Source: Sinonovacula constricta
Taxonomy: Eukaryota; Mollusca; Bivalvia; Cardiida; Solecurtidae
DNA: 64,000 nucleotides
Reading direction: 5' to 3'
Assembly (NCBI GenBank): GCA_007844125.1
Contig: CM017572.1
Location: 37,021,929-37,085,928, forward strand
A model generated the notes under the pieces. The model was not told the DNA's origin and made no database searches. It saw only the letters and a program-made list of their open reading frames with translations. A program made the translations under genes and the position numbers. This document shows positions 12,223-25,125 of this stretch, in pieces (position 1 is the first letter of the stretch; every line of letters starts with the position of its first letter).

Positions 12223-12973
12223 TTCTCTCTCTCGCGCGCTTTCTCTCTCTTCTCTCTTTCGCTTACGCGCGCTCGAGCGCTGTCTGTCTCTTCTCTATCT
12301 TCTCTCACTTCTCCCTCTCTCTCTGTTTCTCTCTTCTCTCTCCCTTCTATCTCTCTTCTTTCTCTCGCGCGCGCTTTCTCTCTTTTCTCTCTTTCTCTCC
12401 CACGCGCGCTCGAGCGCTGTCTGTCGTTTCTCTCTCTCTTCTCTCTCTCTCTTTGTCTCTCTCTTCTCTCTCTCTCATTCTCTCCTCTCTCTTTTCCCTC
12501 TCTCTGCTCTCTCTAGCTCTCCTCTTCTCTTTCTATCTCTTCTCTCTCTCCTCTCTCTCGCCCTCTCTCTTCTCTCTCTCTCTCTCTCGCTCTCACTCTC
12601 TCTTCTATCTCTCTCTTCTCTCTCTCTTCTCTCTCTTCTCTCTCTCTCTCGCTAACTCTTTCTCTCTTCTCTCTCTCTCTCTTTTATCTCTGTCTTCTCT
12701 CTAGCTCTCTCTGCCCTTTCTCTCTTTTCTCTCTCTCTCTTTCTTCCCTCTCTCTCTTCTCTATCTCTCACTCACTTTCACTCTCTCTCGCTCTCTCTTC
12801 TCTCTCGCTCTCTCTCTATTTTCTTGCTCTCTTCACTCTCTCGCCCTGTCTCTTTCTTCTATCTCTCACACTCTCTCTCACTCTCTCTCTTTTGCGCTCT
12901 CTTTTATCTCTCTCTCTTCTCTCTCTCTCTGTCAGTCTTCTCTATCTCTTTTTCTCTTCTCTCTCTCTCTCTC
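12160..12973. repeat. Long CT microsatellite
   Basis: More than 800 bp of CT-rich repeat with interruptions. Two internal blocks share CGCGCGC and GCGCGCTCGAGCGCTGTCTG (near 12230-12300 and 12365-12430), showing an internal duplication. It abuts a tRNA-headed SINE on its right and seems to have replaced the 5' start of that SINE. Ser/Leu-rich frames here are artefacts. Confidence 0.97.
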
Positions 12974-13240
12974 GGTCGGCTTGCGGATCGGGAGGTCGTG
13001 GGTTCGAACCCCGACCGGGTCAAACCAAAGACTTAAAAGTTGTTAGTAGTGGCTTCCCTCCTAACGCTCGGGGCTAAGGGGTGAGCATTACGCCTGACTC
13101 GTCGGTGTCAGTATAATGGACCGGCCGGGTTCAGTTCCTGGGCACCTCATACGTGCCCCTGTGCTATAATGATAGAAATGTCGCTGCGCAGTATCGGCAA
13201 AAATGCCGGCTAATCCATCCATCTCTCGTCTCCTCCTCTT
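12974..13240 (+). mobile_element. tRNA-headed SINE, 5' end lost in CT repeat
   Basis: Begins within the tRNA-like head: GGAGGTCGTGGGTTCGAACC is a clear B-box (pol III promoter), while the A-box is lost in the CT array. The body follows with AAAGACTTAAAAGTTGTTAG and GCTCCCT-like blocks that resemble the full SINE at 25138-25457. It ends near GCCGGCTAATCCATCCATC. Confidence 0.8.
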
Positions 13241-13834
13241 TCCCTCCTCGCCACTCTTTAGGACGACCTGCCTCTATTAAGCGTTATAAACAATAATAGA
13301 AACATAGGCATTATTTTAATTTTTCTTTCCAGACTGTATTCTGACGATTCTACAATTTAAGGCTTGTAACTTAACTGCCCCTTTTCTGCCATAACAGAAT
13401 AAATCTATTGATACACGTTGTATATATGTAAGTGTACTATAATGCTGAAATACTCCCTTAAGACAACATCAGATTTCGTGATCAGTTTTGTTTAGCATAA
13501 GTTTCTATGGATACATGGATCAGAGGAGAATGATATTCTCTTATTTGTGTCGAATTTCTTAAACGACATTTTCCGCAACTTTGTATAGATGTTGCTACCA
13601 AAAAGGTATTTTGATTGTTAAATATGACATAAGCAAACTGTCGTTTGTATAAGTTTTTCAAATATCAACAAATTCACAGAAAGTTAAGTGAGTTGCACAA
13701 ATGGATATATCAGTCCAGAATGTTAGAGACATAGTGGATATTAAAGAAGATCGTTAATTAATATACAGCTATATGAAGACAAAGTTTAGATCATAGGTAC
13801 GAACAAGTTTTACAATCAGCATAAACCGGAACTG
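13241..13834. other. Region without supported feature
   Basis: AT-rich sequence between two SINE copies; no exon or repeat recognised. Confidence 0.4.
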
Positions 13835-13944
13835 GAAGTGCAATCGGTAGAGCGTCGGCTCCAGGTACTCCAGATAACTGAAATACTGTAGGCGGGGCGA
13901 TAAACCCAATAAACAAACAAACAAACAAACAAACAAACAACATG
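13835..13944 (+). mobile_element. Internally deleted SINE
   Basis: The tRNA head piece GCAATCGGTAGAGCGTCGGC is joined almost directly to the SINE tail CCAGATAACTGAAATACTGT and an AAAC repeat (GATAAACCCAATAAACAAAC). Against the full copy at 25138-25457, the whole middle, including the B-box, is missing. Confidence 0.85.
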
Positions 13945-14395
13945 CGTTAAAATTACCGACACTCAACAAAACAGGTTTGTTTATTTCACCGACATAAAAC
14001 TTATTAAATTATGGTTTACCACAAATGGAGTACATCGTGATAAAATGGCGTCTTTGCGGCAAAATACGTTTATTAAACAGCAAATAATTATCCCTATAGA
14101 ATATTTAAAATTATTTCTGTAAATTACCCACAGTCGGCAAATAAACATGTTTAAAACCTTCTTGGTTGCTGCAACCTTTAGCAGCAATCGGCTACCACAC
14201 CAGCTGTCATTAAAATTAGCACCACAACCACAGCTCTCACCTTTATCTCGTAAATCCATCCTTAACACTAACAATTGGTCCTCTACAAATTATTGTCTCG
14301 TTTGATGTGCTATGTTTATTACCTAACGCATTATTAGCTTGGCGGGAATTTACCGGGCATAGGAAATTGTGTAAAAGTAAATCAAGAGAAAAATG

Positions 14396-14474
14396 AGCGC
14401 CCGATGTGGGGATCGAACCCACGACCCCCGGATCACCGTTGCGGAGCTCTAACTACTGAGCTAGCCGTGCCACC
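14396..14474 (-). mobile_element. tRNA-like SINE head, minus strand
   Basis: On the minus strand this reads as a tRNA-like promoter: A-box-like TAGCTCAGTAGTTAGAGC and B-box GGTTCGATCCC, with a D-stem (GCTC/GAGC) and a T-stem (GTGGG/CCCAC). The acceptor and anticodon stems do not pair properly, so I call a SINE head or tRNA pseudogene rather than a working tRNA. It lies just left of the 61-bp satellite. Confidence 0.65.
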
Positions 14475-14509
14475 TTTGGGCCCTTCCACCACACCTGTAC
14501 TACACTCCC

Positions 14510-17500
14510 TCAGGTCTTAAAGATATGTTATCACAGTGAAGGTAGCACTATATCTGCTACGTGTATCATGTCTGTTCTTAATTGTATGTAAACACAGTGA
14601 AGGCAGCACTATATCTGCTTCAGGTTTCAAGTCAGGTCTTTTAGGTATAACGGTGGAGGCAGCACTATGTCTACGTTAGGTATAAAGGCAGGTCTTTATG
14701 GCATCATATTACAGTGAATGCAGCTGTATATCTACTTCAGGGATAAAAGCATGTCTTTGTTGTGTGTTACATAACAGGGACGGTGCAAGCATATCTACAT
14801 CAGGTGTAAAGAAAGGTCTTTATTGTACGTTATTACAGTGCAGGCAGCAGCATATCTACTTCAGTTATTAAGGCTGGTCTTTATTGTGTGTTATAACAGT
14901 GATGGCAGCAGCATATCTACTTCATGGATAAAGGCTGGTCTTTATTGTGTGTTATAACAGTGATGGCAGCAGCATATCTACTTCATGGATAAAGGCAGAT
15001 CTTTATTGTGTGTTATAACAGTGATGGCAGCAGCATATCTATTTTCATGGATAAAGGCAGATTTTTATAGCATGATATTACAGTGAAGGCAGCAGCATAT
15101 CTACTTCATGGATAAAGGCAGATCTTTATTGTGTGTTATAACAGTGATGGTAGCAGCATATCTACTTCATGGATAAAGGCAGATCTTTATTGTGTGTTAT
15201 AACAGTGAAGGCAGCAGCATATCTACTTCATGGATAAAGGCAGATCTTTATTGTGTGTTATAACAGTGATGGCAGCAGCATATCTACTTCATGGATAAAG
15301 GCGGGTCGTTATGGCATGGTTTTAAAGTAAAGGCAGCAGCATATCTACTTCGTTATGTCTAGTCTTTAAACCATGTTGCCACATTGAAGGTAGCACTACA
15401 CCTACTTGCCTCATTATGTCTAGTCTTTAAACTATGTTGCCGCAGTGAAGGCAGTACTATATTACTTGCCTCATTATGTCTGGTCTTTATAGTATGTTGC
15501 CACAGTGAAGGCAGTACTATGTCTGCTTGCCTCATTATGTCTGGTTTTATAGTATGTTACCACAGTGAAGGCAGCATTATATCTACTTGCCTCAATATGT
15601 CTGGTCTTTGCAGTATGTTGCCACAGTGAAGGCAGCAATAATTCTTCTTGCCTCATTATGTCTGGTTTTACAGTATGTTGCCACAGTGAAGTAGCACTAT
15701 ATCTACTTGCCTCATTATGTCCAGTCTGTACAGTATGTTACCACAGTGAAGGCAGCACTATATCTACTTGCCTCATTATGTTTTGTCTTTACAGTATGTT
15801 ACCACAGTGAAGGCAGCACTTTATATACTTGCCTTATCATGTGGTCTTTACAGTATGTTGCCACAGTGAAAGCAGCACTATATCCGCTTGCCTCATTATG
15901 TCCAGTCCGTACAGTATGTTACCACAATGAAGGCAGCATTACATATAGTTGCCTCATTATGTTTGGTCCATGCTGTATGTTACCACAGTGAAGGCAGCAC
16001 TATATCTACTTGCCTAATTGTGTTTGGTCCTTGCGGTATGTTACCACAGTGAAGGCAGTAATATATCTACTTGCCTCATTATGTTTGGTCCTTGCGGTAT
16101 GTTACCACAGTAAAGGCAGCACTATATCTGCTTGTCTTATTATGTTTGGTCTGTACGGTATGTTACCACAGTGAAGGTAGCACTATATCTACTTGCCTCA
16201 TTATGTTTGGTCCATGCTGTATGTTACCAGAGTGAAGGCAGCACTATATCTACTTGCATCATTATGTTTGGTCCATGCGGTATTTTACCACAGTGAAGGC
16301 AGCACTATATCTACTTGCCTCATTATGTTTGGTCCATGCGGTATTTTACCACAGTGAAGGCAGCACTATATATACTTGCCTCATTTTTGGTCCATGCGGT
16401 ATGTTACCACAGTGAAGGCAGTACTATATTACTTGACTCATTTTGTCTGGTTTTTACAGTATGTTACCACAGTGAAAACAGCACTATATATACTTGCCTT
16501 ATCATGTGGTCTTTACAGTATTTTGCCACAGTGAAGGTAGCACTATATCTACTTGCCTCATAATGTCCAGTCCGTACAGTATGTTACCACAGTGAAGGCA
16601 GCACTATATGTACCTGCCTTATTATATGGTCTTTACAGTATGTTGCAACAGTGAAGGCATCTCTATATCTACTTGCCTCATTATGTTCAGTCCGTACAGT
16701 ATGTTACCACAGTGAAGGCAGCACTATATATACTTGCCTCATTATGTCTGTTCTTTACGCTATGTTACCACAATGAAGGCAGCACTATATCAGTTTTCCT
16801 CATTATGTTTAATATATATGGTATCTTACCACAGTGAAGGCAGCACTATATCTGCTTGTCTCATTGTGCCTGGTCTTGACAGTATGTAACCACAGTGAAG
16901 GCATCACTATGTCTAATTGCCTCATTATGTCTGGTATTTACGGTATGTTACCACATTGAAGGCAGCACTATATCTACTTGCCTCATTATGTCTGGTCTTA
17001 AGGCTATGTTAGCACAGTGAAGGCAACACTGTATCTGCTTGGCTCATTATGTCTGGTCTTTACGGTATGTTACCACAGTGAAGGCAGCACTATATCTGCC
17101 TGCCTCAGTATGACTGGTCTTTACGGTATGTTACCGCTGTGAAGGCAGCACTATAGCTACTTGTCTCAATATGTCCAGTTTTTATAGTATGTTACCACAG
17201 TCAAGGCAGCACTGTATCTACTTGCCTCATTATGTTTTGTCTTTACTGTATGTTACCACAGTCAAGGCAGCACTGTATCTACTTGTCTCAATATGTCCGG
17301 TCTTTAGAGTATGTTACCCCAGTGAAGGCACCACTATATCTACTTACTCAATATATCCAGTCTTTACAGTATGTTACTGCAGTTCTGGCAGCACTATATC
17401 TTCTTACCTCAATATGTCCGGTCTTAACGGTATGTTACCGCAGTGAAGGCAGCACAATATCTACTTACCTCAGTATGTCCGGTCTTTAGAGTATGTTACC

Positions 17501-19555
17501 ACAGTGAAGACAGCACTATATCTACTTGCCTCATTATGTCCGTTAATTACGCTATGTTACCACAGTGAAGGCAGCACTATATCTGCTTGCCTTATTATGT
17601 CTGGTATTCATGGCACGTTATCACAGTGAAGGCAGCACTGTATCTACTTGTCTTATTATGTCTGGTCTTTAGGGGTTGTTATTCCAGTGAAGGCAGCACT
17701 GTATCTATTTGCCTCGTTATGTTTGATCCTTACTGTGTGTTACCGCAGTGAAGGCAGCACTATATCTACTTGCCTCTATATGTTTGGTCTTTAGGTTATG
17801 TTACAACAGTGAAGGCAGCACTGTATCTGCTTGCCTCATTATGTCTGGTCCTTACGGTATGTTACCACAGAGAAGGCAGCTCTATATCTGCCTACCTCAA
17901 TATGTCTGGTCTTTACAGTATGTTACCACAGTGAAGGCAGCTCTATATCTGCCTACCTCAATATGTCTGGTCTTTACAGTATGTTACTACAGTGAAGGCA
18001 ACACTATATCTGCTTGTCTCATTATGTCTGGTCTTTACGGTATGTTACTACTGTGAAGGCAGCTCTATATCTGCTTGTCTCATTATGTCTGGTCTTTACG
18101 GTATGTTACTACTGTGAAGGCAGCTCTATATCTGCTTGTCTCATTATGTCTGGTCTTTACGGTATGTTACTACTGTGAAGACAGCACTATATCTACTTGC
18201 CTCTTTATGTCCAGTCTTTACGGTATGTTACCACAGTGAAGGCAGCACTATATCTGCTTGTCTCATTATGTCTGGTCTTTACGGTATGTTATCACAGAGA
18301 AGGCAGCTCTATATCTGCCTGCCTCAATATGTCTGGTCTTTACAATATGTTGCCACAGTGAAGGCAGCACTATATCTGCTTGTCTCATTATGTCTGGTCT
18401 TTACGGTATGTTACCACAGAAAAGTCAGCGCTATATCTGCCTGCCTCAATATGTCTGGTCTTTACAGTATGTTACCACAGTGAAGGCAGCACTATATCTG
18501 CTTGTCTCATTATGTTTAGTCTTTACGGTATGTTACCACAGCGAAGGCAGCGCTATATCTGCCTGCCTCATTTTTTGACCCTTGCGGTATGTTATCCCAG
18601 TGAAGGCAGCACTATATCTGCTTGTCTCAATATGTCCAGTTTTTATGGTATGTTACCACTGTGAAGGCAGCGCTATATTTACTTGCTTCATTATGTTTTG
18701 TCTTTACAGTATGTTGCCACAGTGAAGGTAGCACTATATCTACTTGTCTCAATATGTCCGGTTTTTACAGTATGTTACCACAGTGAAGGCAGCACTTTAT
18801 CTACTTGTCTCATTATGTCCGGTTTTTACAGTATGTTACCACAGTGAAGGCAGCACTTTATCTACTTGTCTCATTATGTCCGGTTTTTACGGTATGTTAC
18901 CACAGTGAAGGCAGCACTATATCTACTTACCTCATTATGATTTGTCTTTACTGTATGTTACTACAGTGAAGGCAGCACTATATCTACTTGTCTCAATATG
19001 TCCGGTTTTTACAGTATGTTACCACAGTGAAGGCAGCACTATATCTACTTGTCTCATTATGTCCGGTTTTTACAGTATGTTACCGCAGTGAAGGCAGCAC
19101 TATATCTAATTGCCTCAATATGTCAAGTTTTTACTGTATGTTACCGTAGTGAAGGCAGCACTATATCTACTTGTCTCAATATGTCCGGTTTTTACAGTAT
19201 GTTACCGCAGTGAAGGCAGCACTATATCTAATTGCCTCAATATGTCAAGTTTTTACTGTATGTTACCGCAGTGAAGGCAGCACTATATCTACTTGTCTCA
19301 ATATGTCCGGTTTTTACAGTATGTTACCGCAGTGAAGGCAGCACTATATCTAATTGCCTCAATATGTCAAGTTTTTACTGTATGTTACCGCAGTGAAGGC
19401 AGCACTATATCTACTTGTCTCAATATGTCAAGTTTTTACAGTATGTTACCGCAGTGAAGGCAGCACTATATCTACTTGTCTCAATACGTCCAGTTTTTAC
19501 AGAATGTTAGGACAGTGAAGGCAGCACTTTATTTGCTTTCTTTTTAATGTCTCGT
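14510..19555. repeat. 61-bp minisatellite array (about 5 kb)
   Basis: Around 80 tandem copies of a 60-61 bp unit built on CAGTGAAGGCAGCACTATAT, CTACTTGCCTCATTATGTC and TGGTCTTTACGGTATGTTAC. The left part (14540-15340) is an older variant with GGATAAAGGCAGATCTTTAT. The right part is more uniform and shows dimeric higher-order repeats, for example about 17870-18540 and 19080-19440, where two unit types alternate. The unit core matches a segment within the SINE at 25358-25395. Short open frames in all phases are artefacts. Confidence 0.97.
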
Positions 19556-19744
19556 CTTTAAGATTAGATTTTAAAGCGATACCAGCCCTTTTTCTTAATT
19601 TGTGTGAAATAAATAGCATCCTCCTTACAGAAGGTAAATGAGTGCAACGGAAATTATTACCAAACTAGTTAGAGACAATTGTATAACAAATGTCTTTAAG
19701 ACATGCGTTTCTTTTGAAAGAAACTGAATTTTAACCATGCTTGA

Positions 19745-20090
19745 AATCAAGTTCATCCGTGGTATTTTGGCGGAAATGAACGAAGATGGCCAATAGACGT
19801 AATGAAGAGAATCGAGTTCATCCGTGGTATTTGGAGGAAATGAACAACGATTGCCGAGAGACGCAACAAAGGGGATCGAGTTCATCCGTGGTATTTTGGC
19901 GGAAATGAACGAAGATCAATAGACGTAATGAAGAGAATCGAGTTCATCCGTGGTATTTGGAGGAAATGAACAACGATTGCCGATAGACGCAACAAAGGGG
20001 ATCGAGTTCATCCGTGGTATTTTGGCGGAAATGAACGAAGATGGCCGATAGACTTAACGAAGAGGATCGGGTTCATCCGACCACAGACAA
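19745..20090. repeat. Approximately 60-bp tandem repeat
   Basis: Five to six units containing GAGTTCATCCGTGGTATTT, GGAAATGAAC and ATAGACG. Two unit variants alternate (GGCGGAAATGAACGAAGAT and GGAGGAAATGAACAACGAT), so the working period is a dimer of about 115-120 bp. Confidence 0.93.
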
Positions 20091-22159
20091 CCCGTCTTTC
20101 TTTTTCATGGCGCTGTCATTTTTGTCTGTGTTCTTTTAATAAATGGATATATTTCTAAATGATATTGCATGTTTACTATTAAAGAAACAAAAGATCTACT
20201 TGATTATTTTATTAATAAAGGTATGTATAATGCGTTTAAATATTATGTAAATATACACAAAAGTTCGCAATATGCGCAATTAAATGTAATTTTCCTCCCT
20301 CCAAAAGGAACAACACTCAACAATACATAAAATGTTCTGAATGTATTTGATAAGGTTTTACTTAAAGCTAAATATGAGAGGAGTTCTGTCTGTTTTATAG
20401 TAGTTTGCTATCAATGTATGGCCTGACCACCGGTTCATTGTGCATTTGGCATGTTAAGTTGTAATATATTTTAACTGTAACTAAGAAAATTTGATAAGTG
20501 TAATATAACATGTTTATGCATTAACTTAAATATACAAAAGGTCGATTTGTTTCGGTATTTACCAAGGCTTTGTTTAAATGTCTTCGGTTTAGTTTACATT
20601 TTCTAAAGTATATTTGTGTGGGTTCTGAACTTTTGATGTTTGTTATGCAACTTTTATCGTTTATGTTTTATTGGTCTTGTGTCGTTTTTAATTATCTTAC
20701 TGTCTTTTCATAAAATGAGGAGGTTGAGGGGGGTCCCTTTAACCCGTGTCCTTGTTCTGAATGAATTGACGAATACTCCTGTGTATGTCCGTGTATGCCG
20801 TTGTTTCGAATAGTTATAAATGAATTAATCTTGTTGTTAAGTTTAAGTGAACTCGTGGACTCTTTCTCGATTGATGTCCGATAGGTCACTTTATCGAATT
20901 GAGTGGATTTATTTTATAAGTAATGTAAATTAAAATCAATATTTTTCAAGACACTTAGAAGAACTTTTTCTATGATTGTGATTTTATTAAAAGACCCGTG
21001 TTTAAGGGTAAATAATGAAAACCTGTGTATTTTCTTTGAATCTGACTGGCATATCCTGATCACGTGATAGTTTCATTTCCCATTTTAATTTCCTCATTAA
21101 AACTCAAGACTGATGTTCATCGAACTAACCATTAAAATTTCGCACAATAACTTTTTTCTACATGCTCATTACAAAATTCAGTTTTTAAGAAATGATCAAA
21201 GTAAATCGTAATCACAATCTAAATCACAATTTAAATCTAGTGTTCACAATGAAAATCCAGTAGTTGTTCATAAATCCAGTAATAATTATAACACAGGTGA
21301 GAGTTTTACTTCTCGTGTAATAGACTTTAAAGAGATCTTGTGCAATACAGGTACATTTGCATAATCATTTCCCAACACCACAATCTTGATGGTATAGTAT
21401 GAACATATTTTGAAGAGATATACCAAAATGAATAACTCTCAGATACCTTTATAGCTTTTGAAACATTTTAAACATAGCTTTTAACAAAAAAAAAACGACT
21501 GCGGTTTTATCGATTCTGTATCCCGCATTACGGGTACATTTGCTAAAGCACACCGTTTACTACACTTAACTACCAAATGAAAAAATGTACCGAAGTTGGT
21601 AAGGCTCGTATGTTTTTTTGTCATATCTGGAAAAGTTTGCCTTTAAGCATTCTTAAATCTTCTGCAGAGGCTATGGTGTTTTTGCCCAATTTTCACACCT
21701 CTATTTACATGAAACCAGACAAACATTGTCTTTTCCTTTCGGATAGTTAAGGAGACCCTTGTAGGTTGAGATTCTGTTTAATTCTCGAGCTCATATTTGT
21801 AGAAGTATACGTTTCGTATTTACTTTTCTTTTATTGTTTCTAATAACTGCTTAGAAAACACCAGAATGACAAATGTTGTAATTAAAAAAAGATTAAATGT
21901 TATTGTTGTGTGTTCAATCTCGGTATGAAACGCAGTCAACTAACATAATTGGTACATAGACACCGAATACAAGGCAACTGCGTTTCATGCCACATAAAAC
22001 GCACAAGATCGCCAAATCCTTAATTAAAACAAACTTTTGGCTGAAGCATTTTTATCAACATCTGAATTGGTTTGTCACGATCAATACATAACTGCTCTAC
22101 AAAGAAAAGAAGCACACTGTTGGCCCATTTTTTATTATTTAGGACGTTTTTTAACAAGA
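20091..22159. other. Region without supported gene
   Basis: AT-rich sequence with no exon or RNA signature that I can support. A 12-bp inverted repeat, ATGAAACGCAGT / ACTGCGTTTCAT (21925-21936 and 21977-21988), is the only structure seen. Confidence 0.4.
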
Positions 22160-22200
22160 GTGTTGGTGGGACGATAAACCCAATAAACAAACAAACAAGA
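22160..22200 (+). mobile_element. SINE tail fragment
   Basis: GTTGGTGGGACGATAAACCC followed by AATAAACAAACAAAC matches the 3' tail of the SINE at 25138-25457; the head and body are absent. Confidence 0.8.
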
Positions 22201-22300
22201 GTGTTTGCTTAATTCATACGCACCTGAGACGAGAAGCTGTTGCTGTTGTGAATTGACCATGGTCCATTGGATCTATAGTCCTTACACACGACATTATTAT

Positions 22301-23612
22301 GACGCGACGTCAGATATTGAAGCTAATTAGCGTAACGTCAAAATCGTTAATTTCAAACGTCATTGTAAACACTGATCAAAACAACACGTTATGCTTTATG
22401 CTCTATGTATATGTATTTATATAACATCATAATTATTAAATACATGCCACAACAACAACAATTTTAGCTTCGTCTAAAACATTAAGAGTGGATTTATACG
22501 CATTTACATTGTTTATATTGTAGCATCCCGTTCCTCCAAAACTTTCAAAATTGAAAGATGGTCATTTTCATTCAATTTTAGTTTATTTTTATTCTCCCCC
22601 CCCCCTTCAATTATGTACAAAACTGAAACTGCTGGAATTAGTGCATAGTTTTTGCAAAGCAAGGTATTGAGCAGGAGATTATTTCCAGACTTTATATAGT
22701 AATGCCCTCGAATAACAGGCGTTCCCTGTGGCCATGTCGTTCCCCATTCATCAGTGGTACGCTTTCCGAGCAATGACGTTACTTTGTGTCAAAAATAGCG
22801 TTTGGGACATTTTCGCTAGACTTAGAAATATTATCACTTATAGCAGGTAAATAATGATACCAAAATGAAATTTGGTCAGCATACACAGCAGAAAAATGCT
22901 ATTATTTAGAATAAATTTGAAATAAAATGTTTCATTGCTAAAACTATTTTATTCGATAAATGTTAAGGTGAATGACACGATAACACGCATTATTTCCAAT
23001 TTTGGCCATTTCCGCTAGACATAAATATTTGCCCATAATTTACAAACTATATATATTATTTTCTAACAAAAACAGGAAAAGAAACAATTTGAAAACGCAT
23101 TTTTGAAAATCTAAAAATGATCTCAAAATTAAGTTAAAATTAGGTAAACATTCATTTAAAATTTCTTACCCGTCATTCTTTAAACACAAATATTGTATCT
23201 CTACACAAATGTTTCATTCACGAAATCTTCATTTTTCTCCGCACTTTTCGAACGTTAACGTTAATTCAAATGACATCATCTGCGTAAATGATTACGTCAT
23301 CGTCAGTATAAATTCTAAAACGTTTTGGCGCCAGTTTCTGGCAAAATGTAAGTATAATCTTCTGTTACTCAGACATTTTCGTTACATCTCTACATGCGAT
23401 TTTGGTATCGTTTGATGTTGTATTTTGCTATGACAAAATTCTGCATCAATGAACGGCGAATCATAATGATAAAAATTTTGTCGGGTGAAAATTTTCCTTT
23501 ATTTTGATATATAATTTTTATTATTTTATAAAATAGTTCCTGGAAAAACAGCACTTCAATATATTGTACTACAGCAAAAAGTGCAGTTTGTCCCATGATC
23601 TGACGTCGCGTC
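22301..23612. mobile_element. Candidate DNA element with 15-bp terminal inverted repeats
   Basis: GACGCGACGTCAGAT at 22301-22315 is exactly reverse-complemented at 23598-23612. Flanks read ...ATTAT and TATAT..., compatible with a short TA-type or TAT target duplication. The 1.3-kb interior has no transposase-like frame, so a non-autonomous element is possible. The arms contain the palindrome GACGTC, so chance pairing is not excluded. Confidence 0.4.
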
Positions 23613-23689
23613 TATATTAATCACTCGCTACATAATTAAAAAGTGATTTGTACAATATAGAGATATATTTTAACGAATATTGTGAAATA

Positions 23690-23695
23690 TTTATT
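23690..23695 (-). terminator. Gene R polyA signal
   Basis: AATAAA on the minus strand, about 70 nt past the TAG of the last gene R exon, inside TTTAAATAAATATTTC. Confidence 0.6.
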
Positions 23696-23765
23696 TAAAT
23701 GGAAATAAAAGAATGACACAAACAATAGCAAATCACATGAATTCACATGGAATCAAACTTGCATT

Positions 23766-24025
23766 CTAATTACAATACTTTAAATAGATCTCAACACCAG
23801 CAGTTTGTGCGGTGACCAAATTATAACCCCAAAGAAAAGCAATGCAAGTATGTCTCAAATCAGCGCTTGTTGTTATTTTGGTACGTTTGTCAAACCTCGC
23901 CAGGACACACCCATTCTCGGCAACACAACTCAGCTGACATTCTTCGGCGTTCTCTGCAGGTCTTAGATACTTGGTATGACCGTACGTCCACGGGGTACCA
24001 TCACGCCTTTGAAACTCGCACACAC
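23766..24025 (-). CDS. Gene R terminal exon: PAN/apple-like domain and stop
   Basis: Acceptor CTTTTTAG (24026-24027), phase 1 in, 2 + 258 nt, ending in TAG (23766-23768). The exon starts VCEFQRRDGTPWTYGHTKYL and continues with an EECQLSCVAENGC core, a later HTC, and an end YLKYC. The spacing C...C-x3-C...C-x(n)-C...C resembles the PAN/apple fold, an extracellular domain that binds proteins or sugars. I infer this fold from the Cys pattern only. It is the C-terminus of gene R: no membrane segment follows, so the protein is probably secreted. The preceding exon (25770-25887) ends in phase 1, which fits. Confidence 0.6.
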
Positions 24026-24027
24026 CT

Positions 24028-25125
24028 AAAAAGACACAGTATTGAAAATCACCCTAACATAATATTTCCAGGTCGATATTTTGTTAAAAATCACTCTCAC
24101 AGACCTTTAGTAGATTGGTGAGGTACTAGTAAACCTGATTTCTTTTGTTTTGTAATTTTTACAAAAGTAGGAATTATAGGCTAGTAAAGCAGACACTACA
24201 AGTTTTTTCGGTACAATTAAACTATTACCACCGTGCGGTTAGAGGGGTAGTACAAGTGTTTACCAAACCTCTAACTGGAAAATTACCACCGCTTGTGCTT
24301 CTGGTGATATTTCCATTGTTAGGAAGACAATATTCTCTTTTATTTTGACAGTATGTGTTATTTTTAAATTATCCAATACCAAAGTCAACGAATTGAACAC
24401 CATGCCTATGTACTCGCAGATAATAAATATGTGTTTGGTAAGTGAATTCATAACTCTCAATGACATGTTCTCTCAGTTGCTCAGCTTTGGATTTCGTATA
24501 ACTGGACGGTTGTAATGGTGGATAGATACCATTATCCTCTAGAAGCTTGTTTGGTAGATGAGCCGCCCGGTTTGTATTAGAACTTCCTTAGACGCATGAC
24601 TTTTACAGGTATAGCAAAGGTCGCCGTAGAGGTCCTGTTTAACAATGGACCATTTTTGCTTAACAACAAACTGACCAAGAAACAGCAACATATTGTTACT
24701 AAAAAAATTACAGTGTCGTGAAAATGTTCATGTCTAAAAGTTGCATTCAGTAACCAAATACAAACAACAGACTAGACATTGACATTCGACTTGTACATAG
24801 TGCATCGTCGTAACAAATGCAGTTTAACTTAAATAAATCATACAGCCACCTATGTCCAACATAAAAAAATTCAAATGACAGGTAACGATGTGGCAACATG
24901 TTACACTACAATCTAATTAATTCTGATATTCGCCAATGTTCAATAATAACCAAACTTCAATGCATGAAAGCGCAGCACTTCCCTTGTTTATGACTTTTGA
25001 CTTTTCCAGGAACGATTACATATAGACGCCGTGCGGCGACAATCATCCCCACGATAAAAATGATCATATATACTGGTGATTATACTTTCGGAAGCTTCTA
25101 TAAGTCATATACGTCGCATTTCTCG
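24028..25125. other. Gene R last intron, left part
   Basis: Intronic sequence between the PAN exon and the SINE. I see no further exon or repeat family in it. Confidence 0.4.

Noticed and set aside
12013..13077. Ser/Leu-rich frames
   Set aside because: Pure CT microsatellite translation.
14396..14474. Functional tRNA gene
   Set aside because: The D and T arms and both pol III boxes are good, but acceptor and anticodon stems do not pair; a SINE head is more likely.
15384..18664. Several 80-115 aa frames with repeated ISACLIMSGL-like peptides
   Set aside because: Translations of the 61-bp satellite; each runs only a few units before the frame changes.
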